Below, piece after piece: positions 12,024-19,772 of a stretch of 64,000 nt of DNA. Made by a program: the position numbers and the translations under genes. This DNA comes from Tyto alba (Eukaryota > Chordata > Aves > Strigiformes > Tytonidae), in assembly GCF_018691265.1 (NCBI RefSeq), contig NW_024881282.1, forward strand, positions 25,942,899 to 26,006,898, read 5' to 3'. A model generated the notes under the pieces. That model had not been told where the DNA came from. It was given only the letters and a program-made list of their open reading frames with translations, and ran no database searches. The first letter of the stretch is position 1; each line of letters begins with the position of its first letter.

Positions 12024-12246
12024 TCCTTTTCCCTACGGGGAACTGCGAAACTCTGACGAAGATAAGAGGAACGGTACTTGCTGTTCTTATTTGCTTTTCT
12101 TTTTGAAGAGCCTAAGCTATATTCCTTTTTAAAAGAGAATATTATTTGCATTGTCAAGTGGAAATATTTGACTTTTCGAACAGGCAGCCTAAACTTCATC
12201 GGGAAATAAGCAGATTTATCGGTCAGGTGGATTTTATAGTTGCCCT
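11378..12246 (-). other. MAB21L1: Probable MAB21L1 3' UTR
   Basis: AT-rich sequence between the MAB21L1 stop and the first minus-strand AATAAA. It includes a plus-strand T27 run at 11998-12024, which would be an internal A-run in the mRNA about 225 nt after the stop and could cause internal oligo-dT priming. There are several ATTTA-like motifs. The extent is inferred. Confidence 0.45.
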
Positions 12247-13326
12247 CTAAAGTTTCTCCAAACTTTTCGGGTTGGTAAGTATTTCCCTAGCCAGTCGCCA
12301 CGTTTGTTTGGCCGCGTTTTCCAGGGCCGAGTGAGGTTTGCCCTGAAAGAGGTCTAAATTGGGCAAGAAGTAGTGCGGGCACCTCCTGCACTGGAGGCAG
12401 GAGATGAGCTGCAGTAAAATCCCGTTGAGCCGGTCCCCCAGGCACGACTCGTCCCAGTCCGATTCGCGGGGATGCTTTTCGCATTCGTAGGAAACCAGAG
12501 TCTTCATGTGATAATTATTCAGGGGCTGGCCCGGCAGCTCCAGGTGACGGTCCCGTAAGGTTTTGAGGATGGAGAGGCATTTCTTCCTGCAGCCGCCCAT
12601 CTGCAGTCTGTTCTCGGCTTCCGCGAACTGCAGCACCCAGGCATCGCTCTCGGCCGAGCTCTGCTTGCCGGCCAGCGAGTGGCACTCCTTGGATAAGAGG
12701 TTGAAGCCTTCCGCCTTGACCTCCGCCACCCTGTTGGGTCCCGGCCAGGGGATGTGGGGGAGCGGCCAGTGGGCAGCACTCCGCGGCCAGATCCCCGTGC
12801 ATTTGAACGCCGGAGTGATCTGCACGACGTACCTGTCCCTGATCCTCAGCTTCACTTCGCTGGTGTCCGCCACCATCTTTACCACGTCTCTGTAACTGCA
12901 CTTATCCACGGCTTGAGCCACCAGAGTCTGAAATCTGGACCGGATTTTGCGAGCGGAGAGGTAGCCAGACGCCGTGATGAACTCCACCCAGAGGGACATA
13001 CTCCTCTTGCGCCCGTCGCTTAACTTTAACACAGCGCAGCCCGGCAAGGAGCCGTCGTCCACGAAGTTGAAAACCCCCATTTGGTTCAGATAGAGCACGA
13101 CTTCAAACTCCGTGGGGGAGATGACTTCCAACCCCTCGTAGCGATTGTCCATCTCGTTCAGGGAACTGATGAAGCGAGGCTCCTGCACCTCCACCTCCTT
13201 CAGCACGTCCGACACCACTTTGCAGACTTCTCGGATCGTTTTGGCGATGGCAGCTTTCCTGGCTTGGCATTTCTCGTTGTAGTATTTATTCAGATGATAC
13301 ACCAGCTTGGCCTGGGCCGCGATCAT
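12247..13326 (-). CDS. MAB21L1: MAB21L1, Mab-21-like 1 protein (cGAS-like nucleotidyltransferase fold)
   Basis: An intact single-exon gene of 359 codons plus a TAG stop, the exact family length. MAB21L1 is needed for eye and lens and other craniofacial development. It has the nucleotidyltransferase fold of the cGAS family, but a catalytic product is not established. Visible landmarks: RFISSL at 51-56 in the GS-like region, Glu73 and Glu75 (TEFEVVLYLN) at the position of the catalytic acidic residues, and a Cys/His-rich C-terminal segment LQCRRCPHYF. I chose the ATG at 13326 (MIAAQAKLVY), the conserved family start with A at -3 (ccaacATGA). The reading frame stays open 41 codons further up to an ATG at 13449, taken as leader. 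The C-terminus SLEKL, HLNKYYNEKC at 11-20 and AAHWPLPHIPWPG mark MAB21L1; as I recall, MAB21L2 has SLDKL, QLNKYYTERC and AAQWPMPHIPWPG. It lies antisense inside an NBEA intron, as in other vertebrates. Confidence 0.97.
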   Translation of the reverse strand: MIAAQAKLVYHLNKYYNEKCQARKAAIAKTIREVCKVVSDVLKEVEVQEPRFISSLNEMDNRYEGLEVISPTEFEVVLYLNQMGVFNFVDDGSLPGCAVLKLSDGRKRSMSLWVEFITASGYLSARKIRSRFQTLVAQAVDKCSYRDVVKMVADTSEVKLRIRDRYVVQITPAFKCTGIWPRSAAHWPLPHIPWPGPNRVAEVKAEGFNLLSKECHSLAGKQSSAESDAWVLQFAEAENRLQMGGCRKKCLSILKTLRDRHLELPGQPLNNYHMKTLVSYECEKHPRESDWDESCLGDRLNGILLQLISCLQCRRCPHYFLPNLDLFQGKPHSALENAAKQTWRLAREILTNPKSLEKL

Positions 13327-13532
13327 GTTGGGGCAGAGATCCGGATTGTATACCGGAGTCTCGCAATAGGCTGTGGGATCCAATGCGGCTGCTAAGGCTG
13401 GAGCCAACTTCAGAGGAGAAACAGGCTGCCGCACTCTGAAATGTAACAAATGTTTTGCAAAATGCGCTGGGGCTGCTGCTCCTCAGATGCTCTCTTCCTG
13501 CTTTTTTAGATCAGCCGTCTTGAAGTGTGTGT

Positions 13533-13618
13533 GGCGGGGAGGGGGGGGGGTGGGGGGTGGGGGGGGTAGGGGGTGGGGGGGGAGGAGGGGGGGGGGCGGG
13601 CGGGGGACTGGAGGGGGC
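13533..13618. repeat. G-run tract in the MAB21L1 leader
   Basis: Many plus-strand G runs of 4 to 10 bases separated by t, a or c. This has strong G-quadruplex potential on the plus (template) strand, and is C-rich in the predicted mRNA. Confidence 0.9.
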
Positions 13619-13837
13619 GATATTTTTCCTCCCCCTTTTTTTAAAGGGTCCGTGAGTGAGAGGAAAGCATCGAGAGCTGCACCTTCCCCAGCAGCAAGAA
13701 AAACAAAAGTTGCACTGAGACACAGCGAGGCTTCCAGTAGTCAAAATAATAAAACCTCTTCGTATTTATTTACGTTTTCCCGTAGTAATCACTCTGTGTG
13801 TGCAGGGTGGTTAATCAGAGGGTGGAAAAAAGTGCCG

Positions 13838-13858
13838 TGTGTGTGTGTGTGTGTATAT
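13838..13858. repeat. (GT)n microsatellite
   Basis: A short GT dinucleotide run just inside the predicted MAB21L1 transcription unit. A related CA-rich patch lies at 14028-14056, just upstream of the promoter. Confidence 0.85.
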
Positions 13859-13910
13859 GTCAGAAGAAGCTGGCTGTTGGTTTGTATAAGAGCCCAGATG
13901 CACTCGTGTG

Positions 13911-14004
13911 GAAATTATAAAGGCAGGGCCAGGCAGGCGGGCGGCCAATCGCCACTGGGCTCGTCACTGCAGCCTCTTTCAGCTCAAACCCGGCTAATTA
14001 ATCC
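13911..14004 (-). promoter_or_regulatory. MAB21L1: Candidate MAB21L1 core promoter (homeodomain site, CCAAT, TATA)
   Basis: Read on the minus strand, in order: GGATTAATTA (14004-13995), a paired homeodomain-type site; ATTGG (13949-13945), an inverted CCAAT box in GC-rich sequence; and CTTTATAATTTC (13922-13911), a TATA-like box about 24 bp further on. Order and spacing fit a focused RNA polymerase II promoter firing toward MAB21L1, with a start near 13880-13890. No transcript evidence was available. Confidence 0.5.
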
Positions 14005-14439
14005 CTCTCTAGGAGATAGATATGTATACACAGACACACACGCACACACGCAGGCACGTATAGAAAAGGTAGAAGGTTACTGGCAGAAAACCCGCCCCGG
14101 TCATCTGTACGCTCGGAAATCAAGAGAAATCCCTCTCCTTTGGGTGTAACTTGAAGGGTATTGACGTTTCGAAAGGACTTGGCAAAACTGTGCCGCTCCG
14201 CACTGGCTCCCTGCGTGCCTCCCCACGGCCGAGGCGGGAATGCAGGTGTATTAATGGGCATCCAGCAGCTAGGGAGCTCCAGACCCGGCTCGCTCCCGCA
14301 GGAGCAGAGGCGTAAATTCATTAACTCACACTTGGCGTCACATCACGCTGTCCTTTCCTCCTGCTAGTTGTCTGTAACTGCAAGCGAGAAGTTGTTGTGT
14401 TGCTTTTTTATTTTTTTTTTTTTAATTTTTTATTTATTT

Positions 14440-15091
14440 TCTCTCGTGAACCGGCCAGTGAACAAGGCAGCAGATTCACGGCAAATTTAGTGTCCTTTGG
14501 AATAAAGTATTACGCACAAGTCCACGATTTGTATTGTTTTAAAAGATCTTTTGACGGGCTCTAATCGATTTTGAGGTTTAATGCATTTCGGCATTGTCTC
14601 TGCCTTGCTTTTTGTGTTTGTACCTTATGAAGGGAGAATCAATCGCTAAATGTATCTGTCAGGTCTTTTTCACATTCCCTCCAGAAACCAAGTAGCAGAT
14701 ATGAGCGGTAAATCTCATCTGCCAATTTTAAGCTTCGTTTTTATATTCCGTATAGCGCTCCAATATGTTCTGAAGCGTGGATGTTCAGCTGCTTTTTGAG
14801 ACGCACTATAAGTATCTATTAATTTCAAACCTGGACGATTTATCGTATAGAGAGCTCTGCTAGCAAGCTGCGTTTAGTAAATGTGCACACGGGAGGGATG
14901 CTAGCAACTGCAAACACGCTGGCATGCTACTAATCTGACAGTTTGGGGTTTCGTGTGTGTGATGTGTAATTAGCAAATTTCGCCTTCGGTACTTTAAGTG
15001 TTAGTAATCAGGACCTTTATTTGCAAATAAGTTGGAGTGGCAAACTCTTCTGCTTTGCAGCATTTACTGAGCTTCGCTTCAAGAGCACCCT

Positions 15092-15129
<38 letters not shown>

Positions 15130-15340
15130 CAAAGCTTTTAATATCTTGGAATCGTCAGTCTACTGCCCGATTACTAATTCTTAAAGTAACTGTCACAGGC
15201 ATATCTATCGCTAAGGAGAAGTCATACCGCAAAGAACATTTCACGACATTTATTCAACGTCTCGATGCGACCAACTTTATTGAGCGTAGCAAAGAATTTC
15301 TGACTTTGTGCATGGCTCGCTCGAACTGGCGCTGACACGG
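14440..15340. promoter_or_regulatory. CpG-retaining upstream region, candidate enhancers of MAB21L1
   Basis: The sequence is not especially GC-rich but keeps many CpGs (for example near 14520-14600, 14700-14880 and 15150-15330) and holds homeodomain-type cores (gtaattag near 14965, tctattaatttc near 14817, ctaatcgatttt near 14562). This pattern suggests long-term hypomethylation and constraint upstream of MAB21L1. It contains the T8A30 tract. Conservation was not tested. Confidence 0.4.
15091..15128. repeat. T8A30 tract
   Basis: Eight T followed by 30 A, with no retroposon body visible on either side. Confidence 0.9.
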
Positions 15341-15931
15341 GCGCTCCCCGTGCCGCTTCCTAGGCGGCAGCTGATGCGGGAATCAGTTTCTGCCCATCAG
15401 TAAAGCAAGACCGGGGCTGTTTTGGGGCGCCTCGCTGAAAAACTGCAGGTGACAGGTCGTCCCGGAGAAGCTTTTCCTCTTCTCGGCCGCAGCCCCCCCC
15501 GGCCGACGGCGGAGGGGCGGCCGCTCCCTGGACTTTTCGGCCGAAATGGAGCTCGTTTCCTCCCGGTTCTTCTCCCTCCTCCGGGTAGTTTCCCGGCCGG
15601 GCGGCGGGCGGGACACCCGTGGCTCCCCCCGGTCCCGGCGCCTCCCGAGCCGCGCAGCCGCCGGTCGCTGCCGCCGTCCCCGCCCGGGGCCCGGGGCTGC
15701 CGCCTCCCCCCCCCCCCGTGACGCCACCCCCACTCCCCTTCCCGGGGCGGCGGCGTGCGCGGCCGCTCGGCTGCGGGCTCCCGGGGGGCCGGTTCCCCCC
15801 CTCCTCCCCCCGAGCAGGCACTTACAGGGGTTCTCGTCAGCGTCCGAGGGGACAGGCGGGCGCCTCCCCGCCTCTCTTACCGGCGGGTGCGGGGGGACCT
15901 GCCGCGGCGGCGGGGGCTGGCCCTCTTTCCG

Positions 15932-15955
15932 CCCCCCCCCCCCCCCCCCCCCCCC
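15932..15955. repeat. C24 homopolymer
   Basis: A run of 24 C within the CpG island. Shorter C runs follow near 16047 and 16090. Base counts in such runs are often unreliable in assemblies. Confidence 0.85.
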
Positions 15956-16235
15956 GCTTTCCGCGGGCCGCAGCCGGTTCGGCGGCACCGCCGCGGGCCC
16001 CGGCGGCCGGGAAGGGGGAGGCACCTCGCCGGCCCGGCACAACAGCCCCCCCCCCCCAACTGGCCCCGCGGATGGGGCCCGGGACGATTCCCCCCCCCCC
16101 CCCCCAACCCCCCCGCCCGCCCCTCGGGGCCGGGGGCGATGCCCTGTCCTCAGACACGGGCGCGGCGTTGACCGGAGCGGGACACGGCTGCGTGGCGGAA
16201 GGAAAAGCGGCGAAGTTGGGTCCAACTCCGGCGGC

Positions 16236-16258
16236 GGGGGGGGGGGGGGGGGGGGGGG
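16236..16258. repeat. G23 homopolymer
   Basis: A run of 23 G within the CpG island, about 280 bp downstream of the C24 run. The two could pair or stall sequencing. Confidence 0.85.
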
Positions 16259-16600
16259 TTCCCGGGGACCGCCCGGGGCGGGGGAAGGGCCCGTGGCGGT
16301 GCTGGCCCCGGCCCCCGCCCCGATCCCCGCCCCGGCGGCGGCTGCTCGGCCCCGGCGGCGGCCGGCGCGAAACCTCCGGCCCTGCCTCGTCGGGGGCGGC
16401 TTCTTTGCGATTTAAATAAGAAAGAGCTCCTTCCCCGGGAGGTTACAGACCGGCGCCGCGTAAAAACGAAAGTTAAAGCGGGCGGACAAAAGGTTGTCCC
16501 TTCCTCCCGTCCCCGCCGAGGGAGCAGCCCTTGCCCGCGGAGGGGGCACCCCGGCCCCGTCCAACTTCTCATCGCTTCAGCTGCAGCGGAGCGACACGTT

Positions 16601-17200
16601 CACGGTGGAAATGTTTCGCGCGAGGTTTTGTTTGGTTTTGCCCCGTGGGTTTTAGCTCGGTAAATCCAGTTGCTAATGGCAAAAGGCGATAGGTCGTACC
16701 TTTAAGCTGTCAGTAGTCTTAATTTTCATAAGGTGGCAAAATGAATTTAAATAAAAATCGCGTCCTGTATCCTAAATCAGAGCTTTCAATATATAATGCT
16801 CAGATTAGCTTATGAGTTCTAGTAGTGCAGGTTATATGCATTTATTGTATCTTGGTGCCTATGGGGAATATTAGCCTTAGTCTTGGCTGGGTGATGTTTG
16901 GCACTAAAGGTTGCTGTTGACTGCACTACAGCATTTCATTTCACACATACACCATAAACATTTGATAGTTTGAAAATTTCTGGATTTAGGCATCGCTGAC
17001 ACCAGTCAACCACCGAAATGTAACTGCTGAGGTGACCTGATTGTTTCACATGACAAGAAGTCGGTGCTTCGGTTTAGGTTCCAAAATGGTTGTCTGATTG
17101 ACTACGTATGATATCAAATATTAATATTTTCAAAGCTTTTGACCACTTACTGCAGTTAGTTTTTCTCTGTATTTATTAATGTGCCCTTCATAAATTATAA
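16601..17200. promoter_or_regulatory. Candidate conserved element at the CpG island shore
   Basis: An AT-rich shore of the large CpG island with scattered retained CpGs (near 16690, 16760, 17000 and 17060-17105) and no open frame. It may be regulatory. This is inference from composition only. Confidence 0.25.
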
Positions 17201-17527
17201 AAGGAAGGAACACCTTTTCATCACTGAGTTTTATTTTTATATGTATTGAGTTGTTCTGGAAAATTGAGATTAAAATCACCTCATTAAAATGATGATTGAT
17301 CATTTGTCATGGTAATGGTACCATATGATATTGGTGACTTTTACCAAATTACTGTTTTCTAGATATTTTCCCCTAATTAGGGAGTACTATAGCAGCATTT
17401 GTTGAACTCTGCTTGTTATTTCAAATCCTTCAACCTACAGCGCCTTGTCACGTAGTGTTCATGTTAGCCAAAAAGCCAAATGGTGTTGAAAATCTTTGAC
17501 TGCAGGTACTCTCCCATCCCCCTAAAA

Positions 17528-17560
<33 letters not shown>

Positions 17561-19650
17561 GTTGACATATACAAATTTCACCAATAATTCCCTTTCATAT
17601 GGTGAAAAGTATGAGTTAAAATGCACATGCAGATGTGTATACACAAAAAGTGCTTGCATTGATATCACTTTATATTTCTTATTATATAGTGAGAGTTTTT
17701 CCGCACACAACTACTCATGAATTTTAAAGTTTTATTTTTTAATATCTGCCTATTGCGCTAGGGAGCTGAAAAAAAAAAAAATGAAGCTGAGCTGATTGAA
17801 TTATTTATCCCTACTGCTGAAGTGAGTTTGAAGGCTCATTGAATGTATCTGATTTCTTGGCTCTTCCTTCTCCCCTCCCCCCCTCAATTCATCCTGGTTA
17901 TTTCATCCATATCATCCTGCCAGCAACAATAAATTTACTTTTTTTCAAGTAGGAAAACTAAAGACAGATATTTGTGCTGGGTTTGCTTTAAGTGTCAGAT
18001 TATATAAAATACACAGCATTATTTTTTTTTGTGACAGAAGTTGATGGTACCTGCAATTTTCTGTACTATTATTTGTAGTTTACTTTTTCACTACACTTTC
18101 AACTTTAGGAACAAATGAAAAGTTAAGTTTAAATCTAAGTTGATATCGTGTTTACAAAAGTTCAATTTTAATGACGTCGCACATTTCATTACTTCGATTT
18201 TTGGATATAAGTTTCTGTATAATTAGGTATGCAAACATTTTCATTCCATTATCTACAGTTTTCTGCAAATGTTTTCTTACTTGCTTTGAAAAAATGTGAT
18301 ATAGTTCCTTTTCGCAGCACACAGCATTCATTAGTACTAAACTTAACACGTGTATGTGTTCTCTTCCCCTTAAGAATAAAAATAAAATAAAACCAACAAA
18401 CATGAAAAGAGTTTGCATTAGTATTGGACATTGTCATCCAAGGTCTTAGGGATGAACTGTTAATGCTTTAAATTCCTCTAATCTGCAGTTTGTTAAGGGA
18501 AAAAACAGTAATAGATTTGTTTTCTTTAAAATGTTACATCTCAAAAGTAAACATGGATCTTACACAAGTTTAATTTTAGCTAGGACTGCAGAAACATTCA
18601 AGCAGGGAAAAAAATGCATTGAATTATTCATTTGGTTCACTTCTCCATCAGCTTCTCCAAAGCCAGACATTCCTTAAAGTACAGCGTTTTATTTAAGCAG
18701 TCCAACACTATTTTTTTTTTTTTAAAAAAAGATCTCCTGCTTGGAGAATGCTCTTTTCTACTGAACTGCGAGAGGAGCATGGAATCAGTGGGGATTAGCG
18801 CCTTTTAATCTACTACATCTGTAGTGGGTCATCCAACACTGCAGAACTCTCATTATTCTCTCATGCTGTATATGATTAAATGACTGAAAATATTCAACGT
18901 TGACCTTGAAAATGAAGCTGTATGTGTTGGATGAGCAGCTTCCGAAGACTTCATCTCTAAACTAACCTTTCCCCTTGATAACTTCTAGCCCAGGAGTACG
19001 TTGCCTGAGAGAGGACTAGAGTGTTAGCAAATGTAAGTCGAAACTGAGGTGTGGGAGCATTTGAAATGCATCATGATTTAAATTACGGCATCACTCAGAT
19101 CGTTCATGCTATGTTTTATGAGTAACCCAACATCTTATTAGCCCAGCTGAAATGGGAGGGTAGTATGTCTTGAACATACTTATTTTTGTGACTGGCATTT
19201 TTCTGTGAGATGGTTTCATATCAACTAGCAAACTACATCATCTTGTAGGTAGCTGCTAGAGCTGCTGAAATCAGCAGAAAACATGTTGCTTAACATCTTT
19301 TGAACACTAGCCTATATAAAGCTATAAGTAAGCATCATCTTTTCGTATATATTTTGTCATGCTATATGTTGCTAATTTTCATGCTGCCAATACTTTGGGC
19401 ATGTTAAATCCCTCTAATGCAAACCAAAACTTGTCCTCTCCCCTTACAATAGTATTAGTCTGGTGCAATACCAGGGTAGCTCACTTTATCTCGATTTAGC
19501 TACAAAAAGACATGCCTAACGTATTTTGATGCAGACTTTTATTTTTTAATGTGGTGTATAGCTCTCCGATATTTTCTTTCCAAATAATGGTGAAGGGAGG
19601 AGTTGAGTGAGTTGGTCGCGAGTGATTAATATGTTTCATTGAACCTCGTG
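17201..19650 (+). other. NBEA: NBEA intron without genes
   Basis: AT-rich intron. It contains A25 at 17536-17560, smaller A/T runs near 17770 and 18710, and a 10-bp inverted pair (catccaacac at 18830-18839 and its complement at 18924-18933). The open frames are short (at most 88 codons) and unrecognised. No gene seen. Confidence 0.55.
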
Positions 19651-19772
19651 AAGGCCCCGATCCTGCCAGTGCACACACGGTTAGCGAAACGTTCAGCTGG
19701 TTCTGGTGAGGCCGCCGGCTTCTCTGGGCTCACAGTTAAGTGCACGAGCAGTTATTTGCAGGATCAGGGCCA
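19651..19772. repeat. Decayed palindromic element (ggccccgatcctgc termini)
   Basis: About 120 bp. The left end aaggccccgatcctgc is nearly the reverse complement of the right end gcaggatcagggcca; a second nested pair, agtgcac (19668-19674) and aagtgcac (19738-19745), lies inside. This architecture and the terminal sequence match a class of old palindromic interspersed repeats common in sauropsid genomes, as I recall. I cannot name the family with certainty. Confidence 0.5.

Larger units (their letters stand above)
13327..13885 (-). other. MAB21L1: Probable MAB21L1 5' UTR
   Basis: If transcription starts about 30 bp past the TATA-like box, the leader is about 560 nt, unspliced. It includes an in-frame ATG at 13449 with 41 sense codons and no stop before the family start, and a long C-rich tract (plus-strand G-runs, 13533-13618). 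Human MAB21L1 is known for a polymorphic CAG repeat in its 5' UTR; here only a CAGCAG remnant is seen on the minus strand near 13470-13480. The transcription start is inferred. Confidence 0.45.
15340..16600. promoter_or_regulatory. Large CpG island, possible second promoter
   Basis: The most GC- and CpG-rich block of the window, about 1.25 kb. It has many GC-box-like strings (for example ccgccc and ggggcgggg), a C24 run at 15932-15955 and a G23 run at 16236-16258. It lies about 2 kb upstream of the MAB21L1 promoter and inside the NBEA intron, before the exon that holds Met in KWMFSEIR. It could be a distal MAB21L1 promoter or an alternative NBEA promoter. Long open frames on both strands (289, 280, 266, 153, 140 and 138 codons) are Pro/Gly/Arg/Ala low-complexity and overlap one another, so none is called as a gene. 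Confidence 0.6.

Noticed and set aside
12247..13326. Identity as MAB21L2 (with LRBA as host)
   Set aside because: SLEKL end, HLNKYYNEKC and AAHWPLP residues fit MAB21L1, and the host exons read as NBEA.
12247..13449. 400-codon version of MAB21L1 as the main product
   Set aside because: The extra 41 residues are not part of the conserved family N-terminus; the ATG at 13326 gives the exact 359-residue length. Kept as a finding.
13373..14149. 258-codon plus-strand frame opposite the MAB21L1 leader
   Set aside because: Gly-rich translation of the G-run tract and of microsatellites; antisense to the promoter and leader of MAB21L1.
15383..16225. 280-codon minus-strand frame and overlapping plus-strand frames of 289 and 266 codons in the CpG island
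   Set aside because: Low-complexity Pro/Gly/Arg/Ala translations of stop-poor GC-rich DNA in several frames at once, no domain, no splice logic.
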